Below, in pieces: positions 16,659-26,049 of a stretch of 64,000 bases of DNA. The notes under the pieces were generated by a model. It was not told where the DNA came from and ran no database searches. It saw only the letters and a list, made by a program, of their open reading frames with translations. The translations under genes were made by a program, and so were the position numbers. Position 1 is the first letter of the stretch; the number at the start of each line of letters is the position of its first letter. The stretch comes from an uncultured Prevotellaceae bacterium (GTDB lineage Bacteria > Bacteroidota > Bacteroidia > Bacteroidales > Bacteroidaceae), in NCBI GenBank assembly GCA_902769805.1, contig CACXQL010000002.1:62001-126000 (forward strand), given 5' to 3'.

Positions 16659-16690
16659 CAAAAGTAGGCACAATGAATGATTCCTGCAAA
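16659..16690 (-). promoter_or_regulatory. Promoter of the RHS operon
   Basis: On the minus strand a -7 box TACTTTTG (16659-16666) lies 20 nt after TTTG (16687-16690). It sits 29 nt upstream of the DUF3244-like gene. No other comparable promoter was seen before the RHS gene, and the gaps between the four genes that follow are short or negative. Confidence 0.65.
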
Positions 16691-16818
16691 TTTATTCGAA
16701 GGAAAGTTGATGGAGGTGCTGCAATGTTAAAATGGAGTTAACCACCTGTCTTACAGGAAGTAACAAGAGAAATAGTAAATTGCAGACACCCTAAAATGCA
16801 GCAAAATAAGGGCTGTCA

Positions 16819-18387
16819 TTAGTGTCTCAGGTGTGCTTTTAGTCGGGTTTTGATGGAACGGAGCGAGGAATTGGTGATACTGAGCGTATCCTGAATCTCT
16901 GAGTCCGACTTACCCATGTCCTGTAATATAAGATAGGTAAGTAGGCGTGAGGTCAAGTCCTTATATTCGTTCATCCATGACGCATACTGCTTGTAGCGGA
17001 GAATGGAATAGTACTCTATCAGATAATGCTCTTTGTTGGTAGACTGTAGTTTCTTGCCAGCGGCAATTGCCTCATAGACCTCCTTGCCCTGCCCCAACTG
17101 CTCATGGGTCTGCTGGCGTATCATCTGTATCTGGGCATCCAGTGCCATAATCTCCTCATGATGCTCACCATCCATACCCTCCAACAGGGCAATCCTCTGC
17201 TGGGCGTTACGGATAGCTTCTTCTTTTGCAGTCAACTGATTAGTATATCTCCTAACAGTCCTGCGGTGGTAATAATAGTAGCAGATGGATATTGCTATCA
17301 GCAGCAAGAGGGAACCGAACAGCCATACTAATACCTTATAATACTTGTTCTCCACGACTTGCTTGTCGTATTTGTGCTGTATCTCCGCAAGAGCCGCCTG
17401 CTCGGAGGCTTGGGTCAGGGAGTCCTTAATCTGATGGATTCTATTGGAAATACTGATAGCCGACTGGTAGTCGTGTTGCTGCTCGTATCGTTCCTGCATG
17501 GAGGAAAGGACATTCAATAGGGTCTGGCTGTCATCTGTCTTTAAAGCCTCCTGCCAGTTCTTCTCCGCCTCTTGGATATTGCCTTCATCAGCATAGACGT
17601 TTCCTAACTCGGCATAGGTATGTGGCATCGGATTTGCCTTCAGAGATTCCTCCAAATAGTATCTTGCTGTTTCCATATCTCCTTTCATATGTATATAACA
17701 GCCAATATTTGTCAGGATATATGATTTCGTGACTGGATTCGTATTGTGAAGAAGGGACATGGTTCTCTGTAAATAGTTTTGGGCTTCTTTCCATAAACCT
17801 ACTCTATAATATGCCGTAGAGACATGAGAATAACTACGTGCAATAACAGCCGTGTCTTTTAAGTGAATAGCATCCGACATAAATAGTTTCGCATATTTCA
17901 GCATCATATCATAATACTTTATGTCATCGTTTACCTTAATAAGGCTCTCATGGTATTTTGCCATATAGAGGGTATCGTGATTGTGTATGGCAAGATCCTC
18001 TCCTTTCTTTAATAACAACAGTGCTTCCTCATGCCGTCCCTGCTCATAAAAGGTCATGGCACGATAGTAGTAGGCGCGGCAAAGCAGGGAAGCATTGCCA
18101 GTCTGCTCATAATAGTGGACAGCAGCATTGATGAGACTGTCGGAGGGTGCGGACTCGTAGCATTTGTACTTTGCCTGCATCAGCAACAGGGTATAGTAGG
18201 CACGGTTTGACTCATCGCCCTTGTTCATAACATCAGGGATGTTCTCTAACAGATGGAGCGCAGAGTCTGCCTGCTGCTCTACAAGACTGTCTGCCTCAAC
18301 CAGTACACGATTAAAGGTGTGCTGATGGTCGCATCCCATAGCCAAACCCAACAACAGGTACAGTATCAGAAAAGGTAGTCGTCTCAT
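16819..18387 (-). CDS. Lipoprotein-anchored TPR, transmembrane and HTH regulator
   Basis: The start at 18387 gives 522 residues and places a lipoprotein-like signal (LPFLILYLLLGLAMGC) at the N-terminus; longer frames would run into feoB. TPR-like helices cover about 20-330 (for example YYLEESLKANPMPHTYAELG). A membrane segment lies at about 362-382 (LVWLFGSLLLLIAISICYYYY), then a coiled coil. A LuxR/FlaR-like winged helix ends the protein (MGKSDSEIQDTLSITNSSLRS). Bacteroidota have many such proteins, thought to sense a periplasmic cue and act on DNA from the membrane. It faces the RHS operon in the same direction and may regulate it; no direct evidence. Confidence 0.68.
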   Translation of the reverse strand: MRRLPFLILYLLLGLAMGCDHQHTFNRVLVEADSLVEQQADSALHLLENIPDVMNKGDESNRAYYTLLLMQAKYKCYESAPSDSLINAAVHYYEQTGNASLLCRAYYYRAMTFYEQGRHEEALLLLKKGEDLAIHNHDTLYMAKYHESLIKVNDDIKYYDMMLKYAKLFMSDAIHLKDTAVIARSYSHVSTAYYRVGLWKEAQNYLQRTMSLLHNTNPVTKSYILTNIGCYIHMKGDMETARYYLEESLKANPMPHTYAELGNVYADEGNIQEAEKNWQEALKTDDSQTLLNVLSSMQERYEQQHDYQSAISISNRIHQIKDSLTQASEQAALAEIQHKYDKQVVENKYYKVLVWLFGSLLLLIAISICYYYYHRRTVRRYTNQLTAKEEAIRNAQQRIALLEGMDGEHHEEIMALDAQIQMIRQQTHEQLGQGKEVYEAIAAGKKLQSTNKEHYLIEYYSILRYKQYASWMNEYKDLTSRLLTYLILQDMGKSDSEIQDTLSITNSSLRSIKTRLKAHLRH

Positions 18388-18467
18388 GGTTGTAAAGAAA
18401 CAACCTTTCCACCGTGGGAATGATTTCGAAGATGGCATCTTCATGCCGTTTGAAGACTTCAGTTGTT

Positions 18468-20750
18468 TTAAAACAGACTGCATATCTGATATACTACTGC
18501 ACTGACGACCCATGCAACGATGGTTGTATAGACAGCGGCGAAGGTAGCCCACCGCCAGGAGCCTGTCTCATGCTTGATGGCGACAATGGTGGCGATGCAG
18601 GGGAAATAGAGCAGCACGAAGAGAAGATAGCAATAGGCTACCAACGGGGTCAACTGTTCCAGTCCTCCCAGCACTCCAATAGTGGAGGCAACGATCTCCT
18701 TGGCTCCTACACCTGCGATAAGCGAGACATCCAGTTGCCAGTTGAAACCCTGAAGTGAGAACAACGGAGCTATGGTCTTTCCCATCATTCCGATGAACGA
18801 CTGGTCCATAGAGGGTGCAACACCCATAGGTCCGAAATAGCCCAGTGCCCATACAATGATAGAGGCTACGAGAATGACACCTCCCATCTTCTTCAGATAT
18901 TCCTTACCTTTCTCCCATGTATGACGACCTATCGCCTTTGCCGTCGGCATACGATAGGGAGGCAGTTCCATCACGAACGGGGTGTCCTCACCCTTGATGA
19001 CGAAGGTAGAGAATATCTTACTAACGATAACGGCGACGAGGATGCCTATCGCATAGAGGGAGAGCATCACCCACGAACGGTACTGGTAGGAGAAGAACGT
19101 ACCGACAATCATGATATAGATAGGTAGACGTGCCGAACACGACATGAACGGCAGGATCATCATCGTTATCAGACGGGAACGGCGACTCTCGATGGTACGC
19201 GTCGCCATGACGGCAGGCACGTTACAGCCGAAACCCATGATTAATGGAATGAATGACTTACCGTGCAGTCCCATCTTATGCATCAGCTTATCCATGATGA
19301 AGGCGGCACGTGCCATATAGCCAGAATCCTCCATCAGGGAGATAAAGAAATACAATATCAGTATTTGGGGAAGGAAAACAATGACAGAACCCACACCCCC
19401 TATCACTCCATCAACCAACATCGAGCGCAGAGGACCCTCGGGCATCGTGCTTCCTATCAATTCACCCAACCATTCCACACCGGCATCTATCCAGTCCATC
19501 GGATACTGACCGAGCGAGAAGGTGACCTGGAACATCACGAAGAGGATTAGGAAGAAGATAGGGAAGCCGAAATACTTGTTAGACAAGACATCATCGATGA
19601 AATGTGTCATACGGTAAGTATCCTCTTTCGTACCCTTGCGGAACTCCGCTTCTGTCAGTGCACCATGGACAAAACCATATTTCGCATCCATGATAGCCGT
19701 CTCAGAGTCTTCCTTAATCTCCTCCTTCACACGTGCTGCCGCCATCTCTTTTGCCTCGATGATCTCGTCGGCATTGGGCAACTGTCTGACATAACGCTCC
19801 ACAGAGGTATCGTTCTCTAATAACTTGATGGCGAGGTAACGCGTGGAATACAGGGGGCGTACCTCCTCATCCTCTTTCAAATGCTCCTGGATATGTTCGA
19901 TACCCGCCTCCAGTTCATGACCGTGGGGAATATGGATATGGCGCGCCAAAAGGCTCTTGTCCTCATAGACACTGATGACCTCATGGAAGAGTTCCTGTAC
20001 TCCCCTGCCCGACTTGAACGAGGTGGGGATGAAAGGGACACCGAAAAGTGTGGAGAGGGTCTTGATATGCACGAAGTCACCACGACGCTCAAACTCGTCA
20101 TACATATTCAGGGCGCACACCATGCGGACATTCATATCCACCAGTTGCGTCGTCAGATACAGGTTACGCTCGAGATTCGAGGAGTCGATGACGTTGATGA
20201 CCACATCGGGATGCTGTTTCATCAGATGTTCACGGACATACAGTTCCTCAGGACTATAGCAAGACAAAGAATAAGTACCGGGCAAGTCGGTGAGGTCGAA
20301 CTCATAACCCTCGAAGGAGGCATGTGCCATCGAGGCATCCACCGTCACGCCACTATAGTTACCGACATGACCATGAGCACCACTGGCGAAATTGAATAAG
20401 GAAGTCTTGCCGCAGTTCGGATTTCCTACCAGGGCGACCTTGATGACATCCCTCAGCGGAGACTGCTGCTCTCCTGAGGTTTCCTGTGTGTCTGAGGGTG
20501 ACTGCTGGTCGGCAGTGTCCTCCTTGGCAATAGCCGTCACCTCAATCATCTCCGCCTCCTGTCTCCGCAAACTGATCTCGTAGCCCATCAGCTTATAGAT
20601 CACAGGGTCCTGCAGAGGAGCGTTCTGCAACACCTCTACCTCCACTCCCTTGATAAAGCCCATCTCAATGATGCGCTTACGGAAGCCTCCGTGTCCTTGC
20701 ACCTTCACAATGACACCATGCTCACCCGTTTTCAGTTCCGATAACTTCAT
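18468..20750 (-). CDS. feoB: Ferrous iron transporter FeoB with fused FeoA domain
   Basis: The protein has 760 residues. Residues 1-72 form a FeoA SH3-like domain (GFRKRIIEMGFIKG). The G domain (about 105-270) has G1 GNPNCGKT, the G2 region GNYSGVT, G3 DLPGTY and G4 NMYD. The rest is the membrane core with Gate motifs (VPAVMATRT) and several transmembrane helices. FeoB moves Fe2+ into the cytoplasm under low-oxygen conditions, powered by GTP; FeoA assists. The FeoA-FeoB fusion is typical of Bacteroidota. A -7 box TACTTTTG lies upstream at 20771-20778. All motifs are intact. Confidence 0.96.
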   Translation of the reverse strand: MKLSELKTGEHGVIVKVQGHGGFRKRIIEMGFIKGVEVEVLQNAPLQDPVIYKLMGYEISLRRQEAEMIEVTAIAKEDTADQQSPSDTQETSGEQQSPLRDVIKVALVGNPNCGKTSLFNFASGAHGHVGNYSGVTVDASMAHASFEGYEFDLTDLPGTYSLSCYSPEELYVREHLMKQHPDVVINVIDSSNLERNLYLTTQLVDMNVRMVCALNMYDEFERRGDFVHIKTLSTLFGVPFIPTSFKSGRGVQELFHEVISVYEDKSLLARHIHIPHGHELEAGIEHIQEHLKEDEEVRPLYSTRYLAIKLLENDTSVERYVRQLPNADEIIEAKEMAAARVKEEIKEDSETAIMDAKYGFVHGALTEAEFRKGTKEDTYRMTHFIDDVLSNKYFGFPIFFLILFVMFQVTFSLGQYPMDWIDAGVEWLGELIGSTMPEGPLRSMLVDGVIGGVGSVIVFLPQILILYFFISLMEDSGYMARAAFIMDKLMHKMGLHGKSFIPLIMGFGCNVPAVMATRTIESRRSRLITMMILPFMSCSARLPIYIMIVGTFFSYQYRSWVMLSLYAIGILVAVIVSKIFSTFVIKGEDTPFVMELPPYRMPTAKAIGRHTWEKGKEYLKKMGGVILVASIIVWALGYFGPMGVAPSMDQSFIGMMGKTIAPLFSLQGFNWQLDVSLIAGVGAKEIVASTIGVLGGLEQLTPLVAYCYLLFVLLYFPCIATIVAIKHETGSWRWATFAAVYTTIVAWVVSAVVYQICSLF

Positions 20751-20770
20751 GGTCTATTCAATATTTGGTG

Positions 20771-20778
20771 CAAAAGTA
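20771..20778 (-). promoter_or_regulatory. -7 box of feoB
   Basis: TACTTTTG on the minus strand, 20 nt upstream of the feoB ATG, matches the Bacteroidota -7 consensus. A -33 TTTG at the usual spacing was not seen. Confidence 0.4.
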
Positions 20779-20844
20779 CAAAATCTTTGTCAATTCTATT
20801 CTACCTGTGTCTAAAATACCTACAAATGAGGAGCTATGACATCC

Positions 20845-21447
20845 TCAATCCAAACCGAAGAGGATACGCAGTCCTCCGTCAACGCCCGAGAAGCCCATGA
20901 AGGCAAGACTGAGCAGACCGGCTGAGATCAAGACAATAGCCATCCCCTGCATCGCCTTCGGCAGCTTAACCAGTTCGAGTTGCTCACGCATACCGGCAAA
21001 AACGACAAGTGCCAGACCGAAACCTATGGCTGTGGAGAAGGCATAGACGACAGATTGCAACAGGTTGAAGTCTTTCTGGATGACGAGGATGGCAACACCA
21101 AGGACGGCACAGTTGGTCGTGATCAGGGGCAGGAAGATACCTAATGCCTGATAGAGAGCTGGCGACACCTTCTTTAATATGATCTCCACTAACTGCACCA
21201 ACGAGGCTATTACCAGGATGAAGGCTATCGTCTGGAGATACTGCAGTCCGAAAGCGTCCAGCACATATTTCTGTACCAGCCATGTCACGATGGTGGCAAG
21301 GGTCAATACAAACGCTACTGCCGCCGACATTCCCAATGAGGTGTCTATCTTCTTCGAGACACCCAGGAACGGACAGATGCCCAAGAACTGTGACAACACG
21401 ATGTTGTTCACGAAGATGGCGGAAATAAATATTAAGAGATATTCCAT
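20845..21447 (-). CDS. rnfA: Rnf complex membrane subunit RnfA
   Basis: The protein has 200 residues and about six transmembrane helices. The family signature is clear: [18 protein letters not shown] at 14-31 and [10 protein letters not shown] at about 110-119. The two conserved cysteines in the middle of the membrane are present; they hold a 2Fe-2S cluster shared with RnfE. Rnf oxidises reduced ferredoxin, reduces NAD+ and pumps ions (often Na+). It is the last gene of the operon, 24 bp after rnfE, and that gap holds two ATTGAAA heptads (21457-21470). Confidence 0.97.
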   Translation of the reverse strand: MEYLLIFISAIFVNNIVLSQFLGICPFLGVSKKIDTSLGMSAAVAFVLTLATIVTWLVQKYVLDAFGLQYLQTIAFILVIASLVQLVEIILKKVSPALYQALGIFLPLITTNCAVLGVAILVIQKDFNLLQSVVYAFSTAIGFGLALVVFAGMREQLELVKLPKAMQGMAIVLISAGLLSLAFMGFSGVDGGLRILFGLD

Positions 21448-21471
21448 ATTATTCTAATTGAAAATTGAAAA

Positions 21472-22056
21472 TTATGATTTCTTCAATTTGTTCACTATCG
21501 CAATCAAGAAGCCGAGGGTGATGAAAGCACCTGGAGGCAACACGAAGAGCAAGATGTTACAGGTCTCAGGCAACAGGGTGAAACCGAAGATGCTGCCATT
21601 ACCCAGGACCTCACGGCAGATACCTAACAGCGTCAGTCCGATGGTGAAGCCAAGACCTATGCCGATGCCGTCAAAGAGGGATGCCAACGGTGTGTTCTTT
21701 GCAGCAAAAGCCTCGGCACGACCTAAGATGATACAGTTGACGACAATCAACGGAATAAACAACCCCAGTGACGCATCGACATCTGGCAGATAAGCCTTGA
21801 TGATCATCTGCAGTATCGTCACGAAAGCGGCTATCACCACAATGAATACAGGGATGCGCACCTTATCAGGAGTCACAGACTTCAGACACGATATCACGAA
21901 ATTGGTACAGATAAGCACCGCCATCGTGGCAAGTCCCATTGACATACCGTTCATAGCGGAAGTGGTAGTGGCAAGCGTAGGACACATACCCAGCATCAGG
22001 ACGAACGTGGGGTTCTCCTTGACGATGCCGTTCTTGATGATATTAACATAATTCAT
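21472..22056 (-). CDS. rnfE: Rnf complex membrane subunit RnfE
   Basis: The protein has 194 residues and about six transmembrane helices. It is homologous to RnfA and holds the partner cysteines (LGMCPTLA and VVNCIILGRA). It shares the 2Fe-2S cluster with RnfA in the ion-pumping core. The gene starts at 22056. The 70 bp upstream are filled by an 8-bp tandem repeat (22063-22134) rather than a ribosome-binding site, so spacing to rnfG may vary between strains. Confidence 0.97.
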   Translation of the reverse strand: MNYVNIIKNGIVKENPTFVLMLGMCPTLATTTSAMNGMSMGLATMAVLICTNFVISCLKSVTPDKVRIPVFIVVIAAFVTILQMIIKAYLPDVDASLGLFIPLIVVNCIILGRAEAFAAKNTPLASLFDGIGIGLGFTIGLTLLGICREVLGNGSIFGFTLLPETCNILLFVLPPGAFITLGFLIAIVNKLKKS

Positions 22057-22062
22057 GATGCG

Positions 22063-22134
22063 TTATTACGTTATTTCGTTATTTCGTTATTTCGTTATTT
22101 CGTTATTACGTTATTACGTTATTACGTTATTTCG
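22063..22134. repeat. 8-bp tandem repeat (TTATTWCG x 9) between rnfG and rnfE
   Basis: Nine copies of TTATTWCG (W = A or T) fill 72 bp. The array overlaps the stop codon of rnfG (22127-22129) and ends six bp before the rnfE ATG. Such arrays change length by slippage, which here would alter the distance between two co-transcribed genes. Confidence 0.92.
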
Positions 22135-22753
22135 ACTCACTTTTAGTGGCTCCCGTCTCTGCATCGGCAGCAGGGGTATTCTTATAAGCTTTATATGCAT
22201 TATTCACAGCGAGGAGGAAGGCACGACTGGTAATCGTTGAGGCTGTGATAGCATCCACCTGTCCTCCATCCTTTGAGACAGTAAGAGGTTCTTTCGGGTC
22301 CTTTCCGATGATGTCACCCTTCTCTCCCTTCTGAAACCATTTGTCCGCCTTCGCTCCCAGTCCAGGAGTCTCTGCATGTTCCAGAAGGGTATATCCAAGG
22401 ATCTTCCCATCGGTATTGAAGCCCACAAGGACTTTCAGGTCACCGCCAAAACCATTGGTAGTCGACTCAACGGCAACACCCTTTTCCTTTCCCTTGGCAT
22501 CAGCGACCTGATAGACGATATAGGTTAGTTCCTTTCCTTTTTCGTCATTTTGCGTGACAGTATCTGTTTTCGTGACGACCAACTCGTCACAGACCATTAC
22601 CGTCTTGATACCGTCGGCAAGAGCTTTTTCCTTCTGTTTATTGATGGGACCCTCCGTTAAATAATTGACGTAAGCGAGGATACCGCCCATGATGACTGCC
22701 ACTCCCGTGAGTACCAGTACCATATTCAATAATGATGATTCGAGCTTCTTCAT
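22127..22753 (-). CDS. rnfG: Rnf complex FMN-binding subunit RnfG
   Basis: The protein has 208 residues: an N-terminal membrane anchor (about 10-32) and an FMN-binding domain. The flavin-attachment motif (S/T)GATxxT-like is ITASTITSR at about residues 170-178; FMN is bound covalently to the threonine. RnfG sits on the periplasmic face and passes electrons within the complex. The stop codon belongs to the 8-bp repeat array. The gap to rnfD is 33 bp of TTACATTT-type low-complexity sequence. Confidence 0.96.
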   Translation of the reverse strand: MKKLESSLLNMVLVLTGVAVIMGGILAYVNYLTEGPINKQKEKALADGIKTVMVCDELVVTKTDTVTQNDEKGKELTYIVYQVADAKGKEKGVAVESTTNGFGGDLKVLVGFNTDGKILGYTLLEHAETPGLGAKADKWFQKGEKGDIIGKDPKEPLTVSKDGGQVDAITASTITSRAFLLAVNNAYKAYKNTPAADAETGATKSESK

Positions 22754-22786
22754 AATCTTTCGTTTTTACATTTTTACATTATTACA

Positions 22787-23779
22787 TTATTTCGAAGCCT
22801 CCCCAAAACGTTTTGGTTTTATATAATTATTTATAATAGGTGTAAACGCATTCATAATGAGAATAGCGAATGACATACCTTCAGGGTACGCCCCCCAGTT
22901 GCGGATAACAACAGAGAGGAAACCGATGGCGACACCATAGATAAGTTGTCCCTTGGGAGTCATCGGCGATGTGACATAGTCAGTAGCCATGAAGATAGCA
23001 CCTAACATCATACCACCAGAGAGGATGACACTGACAGGGTCTGCATAGACAGGACTGGCAAGATGCAACAACCCTGCGAAGATGAAGACAGTAGCAATAA
23101 TGGATACTGGAATATGCCAGGTGATGATCTTCCTCCATAGCATATAGACAAAGCCTAACAACAAAGCGAGGGCACATATCTCACCCACCGCTCCTGCTCC
23201 GTCAGGATGATTGCCAAGGAACAGGTCGAGTGAGGAAGGTATATCCTTAAGTATACTGGCATCCCCATACTTTATCGCATCCTTCATGATGGCAAGGGGG
23301 GTGGCACCTGTCTCTGCATCGAGATAACTGGTGAGCTGACCTATCTTCGGCCATGTCGTCATCTGGGCAGGAAACGCTACCAACAGGGCGGCACGTCCTA
23401 CCAAGGCAGGATTGAATAGATTATTACCCAAGCCTCCGAAAGTCATCTTACCAACACCTATGGCAAACAAGGCACCAATGATGATAATCCATACGGGGAG
23501 GTTTGACGGAAGATTGAAACCAAGCAGCAGACCTGTCAACACGGCGGAGCCGTCACAGATGGTATTGCGTTTGTTGCCCAGCATAAACTTATTGATAGCC
23601 CACTCGAAGAACACACACGCCGCCACACTCGTTCCACAGACAATGGCGGAGCCGATACCAAAGAACCAGAATGACACGAGCAGCGCAGGCAACAAGGCGA
23701 TGATGACGCCATACATGTTACGCTCCACCGTATCGGTTCCATGTGCATGGGGCGATAATGATACTATTAATTTTCCCAT
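22787..23779 (-). CDS. rnfD: Rnf complex membrane subunit RnfD
   Basis: The protein has 330 residues and about nine transmembrane helices, of the NqrB/RnfD family. It carries the covalent FMN site DAETGATPLAIMK (SGAT-like, about residues 183-195) and the conserved GGLGNNLFNPALVGRA block. It forms part of the ion channel. The gap to rnfC upstream is 23 bp of a low-complexity tract also found in the batD-batE junction. Confidence 0.96.
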   Translation of the reverse strand: MGKLIVSLSPHAHGTDTVERNMYGVIIALLPALLVSFWFFGIGSAIVCGTSVAACVFFEWAINKFMLGNKRNTICDGSAVLTGLLLGFNLPSNLPVWIIIIGALFAIGVGKMTFGGLGNNLFNPALVGRAALLVAFPAQMTTWPKIGQLTSYLDAETGATPLAIMKDAIKYGDASILKDIPSSLDLFLGNHPDGAGAVGEICALALLLGFVYMLWRKIITWHIPVSIIATVFIFAGLLHLASPVYADPVSVILSGGMMLGAIFMATDYVTSPMTPKGQLIYGVAIGFLSVVIRNWGAYPEGMSFAILIMNAFTPIINNYIKPKRFGEASK

Positions 23780-23785
23780 TATATA

Positions 23786-23810
23786 TTTACTTTTTTACCT
23801 TTTTACTTTT
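23786..23810. repeat. 25-bp low-complexity tract at the rnfC-rnfD junction
   Basis: A 25-bp tract made of TTTTTACC/TTTTTAC words, identical to 56911-56935 at the batD-batE junction 33 kb away. It covers the last two codons and stop of rnfC and most of the gap to rnfD. Confidence 0.9.
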
Positions 23811-25182
23811 TTGGTGCTGCTGCGGCGGCACGACTGCGGATGATTCCCATAACAGTACTCTTTCCCAGTCGGATGTTATCAAGCAGCGGACGATGTGCAG
23901 GACAGGTGAACTGGCACGAGCCGCACTCGATACAGTTCACGATATCCTCTTTCTCACTGCGTTCCCAGTTCTTTACCTCCGAGAGCTTAGCCAACAGATA
24001 GGGCTCTAAGCCCATAGGACAGGCACTGACACATTTGGCACAACGGATACAAGGCTGAGGATCCTTGCGGACAGCCTCCTCGTCAGAGATAACCGTCACA
24101 GAGTTTGTACCCTTACAGACTGGTACTTCGACAGAAGTCAGTGCCTTACCCATCATCGGACCTCCAGCCAACAGTTTATTGTCACCTTCAGGCATACCGC
24201 CGCAGGCATCTATCAACTCCTTCATCGGAGTACCCATGCGGACGAGGAAGTTACCTGGGTTGGCAAGACGTTTACCCGTCACGGTAGTATAACGCTCAAA
24301 GAGAGGCTTTCGCTTCATCACTGCCTCATAGACAGCAAAGGCAGTACCCACATTCTGCACTATCGCACCTACATTGACAGGAATAGCAGGAGGTGCAGGC
24401 ACCTGACGATGAATAACGGCATCGACGAGTTGTTTTTCGCCACCTTGCGGATAACGCTGCTTCAGGGGGACGACCTCAATGTGAGTTGAATGTTGAAAGT
24501 TGAAAGTTGAAAGTTTCTGTCTCAGCAGTTCGATGGCGGCAGGTTTGTTGGTCTCGATACCGATATAACCTTTGGTAACCTTCGCCGCCTTCATCAACAG
24601 CTCCACACCTACTAATATCTCGTCGGCATGTTCCATCATCAGTCGATAGTCGGCTGTGATATAAGGCTCACACTCCACTGCGTTGATAATCACACACTCT
24701 GCTTTTGCTGTCGGAGGAGGCGTGAGTTTGATGAAGGTGGGGAAACAGGCACCGCCCATACCCACGACACCAGCATCTTTGATACGATTAACAATCTCCT
24801 CTGGAGTCAGCTCGGGATGCGCCTCTAATGTCTCTAACGTATCAGAGCGGTCGATGGTCTCTTCCCACTCGTCACCCTCTACATTAATAATAATAGCAGG
24901 CTTCCGATAACCTGTAGCATCTATGGCGGTGTCAATCTTAAAGACGGTACCACTGACGGATGAGAAGATCGGTGCAGACACAAAACCGCCTGCCTCTGCT
25001 ATCATCGTTCCCACCTTCACCTTGTCGCCTTTCTGGACAACAGGTTTAGCCGGTGCACCGATATGTTGACTCAATGGAAAAATCGCCTGTTTGGGTAATA
25101 CAGCAACCTTAGTAGCAACCTCATGAGTCAGTTTGTTCTCCTCGGGGTGTATACCACCTATACTGAATGTTCTTGCGTTCAT
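23803..25182 (-). CDS. rnfC: Rnf complex NADH-binding subunit RnfC
   Basis: The protein has 459 residues. The NADH/FMN-binding part includes GGACFPTFIKL (about residue 145). Two 4Fe-4S sites follow: CIRCAKCVSACP and CIECGSCQFTCP. RnfC is the soluble subunit that transfers electrons to NAD+. At 24485-24515 the sequence holds a heptad repeat (GTTGAAA x 3) that encodes LSTFNFQHSTH, probably an in-frame insertion in a surface loop. The start overlaps the rnfB stop by four bases. The C-terminus ends in an alanine-rich tail. Confidence 0.96.
   Translation of the reverse strand: MNARTFSIGGIHPEENKLTHEVATKVAVLPKQAIFPLSQHIGAPAKPVVQKGDKVKVGTMIAEAGGFVSAPIFSSVSGTVFKIDTAIDATGYRKPAIIINVEGDEWEETIDRSDTLETLEAHPELTPEEIVNRIKDAGVVGMGGACFPTFIKLTPPPTAKAECVIINAVECEPYITADYRLMMEHADEILVGVELLMKAAKVTKGYIGIETNKPAAIELLRQKLSTFNFQHSTHIEVVPLKQRYPQGGEKQLVDAVIHRQVPAPPAIPVNVGAIVQNVGTAFAVYEAVMKRKPLFERYTTVTGKRLANPGNFLVRMGTPMKELIDACGGMPEGDNKLLAGGPMMGKALTSVEVPVCKGTNSVTVISDEEAVRKDPQPCIRCAKCVSACPMGLEPYLLAKLSEVKNWERSEKEDIVNCIECGSCQFTCPAHRPLLDNIRLGKSTVMGIIRSRAAAAAPKK
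24485..24515. repeat. 7-bp tandem repeat (GTTGAAA x 3) inside rnfC
   Basis: Three exact GTTGAAA heptads (24492-24512) with partial units either side lie within the rnfC reading frame. The same heptad family (AACTTTC/GAAAGTT) is found in queA at 49142-49176 and in the dnaB-nadE gap at 46860-46901. Its presence within a frame suggests insertion and fixation in phase. Confidence 0.85.
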
Positions 25183-26039
25183 ACTTGTTCCTCCTCTACT
25201 TTAGGTTTAGGTGCCGGAAAGTTGACGGCGTGGATGGCCTTCGTAGGACAGACAGCAACACACTTACGACACAGACGGCATTTATTGAAGTCGATGTAGG
25301 AGTCATTATTCTCAACAGTGATAGCACCGAAAGGACACTCCTTCTCACACTTGCCACATCCGATACACGCCGCCTTGCAAGCCTTCATGGCAACAGGTCC
25401 CTTGTCTTTGTTCACACAAGAGACAAACACTCTCCTACTCTTCGGTCCCTTCTTGCGGAGTTCGATGATACTGCGTGGACATGTCTTCACACATGCGCCA
25501 CAAGAGGTACACTTCTCATCGTCCACCTCAGGAAGCCCCGTCTCTGGATTCATGTGGATGGCATCAAACTGACAGGCAGCCACACAGTCGCCACAACCCA
25601 AGCAACCAAAACCACAGGCGGTCTCACCGGCACCAGAGACATTCATGGCGGCACAGGTACGAAGGCCGTTATACTCTACTATTCTCGGACAGAGGGCACA
25701 GGTTCCGTTACAACGCACCACCGCCACCATCGGCTCACCATTGGCTATCGCCATACCTAACAGATCGGCAACCTTCCCCATCACCTCCTGTCCACCGACA
25801 GGACAGGCAAGACCGTCGATACTCCCTGCATCGGCTCCCTTGACAAGAGCATCGGCAAGACCGCCGCAGCCGGCAAAGCCACAACCACCGCAGTTAGCAC
25901 CTGGTAGTGTCTCCGTCACCTGTGCAATGCGTGGATCCTCATAGACTGCAAACTTTTTGGAGCATATATACAGTACGATAGCGGCAATCAGTCCGATACC
26001 CCCTAATACTGCAACAGCTACTACTATTAAACTCACCAT
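25179..26039 (-). CDS. rnfB: Rnf complex ferredoxin subunit RnfB
   Basis: The protein has 286 residues. An N-terminal membrane helix (about 3-25) is followed by the RnfB 4Fe-4S domain (NCGGCGFAGCGG at about 50-61, with a later C at ACP). Four ferredoxin-type motifs then occur: CLGCGDCVAACQ, CTSCGACVKTCP, CIGCGKCEKECP and CRLCRKCVAVCP. RnfB receives electrons from reduced ferredoxin and delivers them to the complex. The gene lies 10 bp after the rseC-like gene and overlaps rnfC by four bases. Confidence 0.97.
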   Translation of the reverse strand: MVSLIVVAVAVLGGIGLIAAIVLYICSKKFAVYEDPRIAQVTETLPGANCGGCGFAGCGGLADALVKGADAGSIDGLACPVGGQEVMGKVADLLGMAIANGEPMVAVVRCNGTCALCPRIVEYNGLRTCAAMNVSGAGETACGFGCLGCGDCVAACQFDAIHMNPETGLPEVDDEKCTSCGACVKTCPRSIIELRKKGPKSRRVFVSCVNKDKGPVAMKACKAACIGCGKCEKECPFGAITVENNDSYIDFNKCRLCRKCVAVCPTKAIHAVNFPAPKPKVEEEQV

Positions 26040-26049
26040 ATCTTAATTA

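Noticed and set aside
16819..18552. A longer start for the TPR/HTH regulator at 18552.
   Set aside because: It would overlap feoB by 85 bp and place the lipoprotein-like signal in the middle of the protein.
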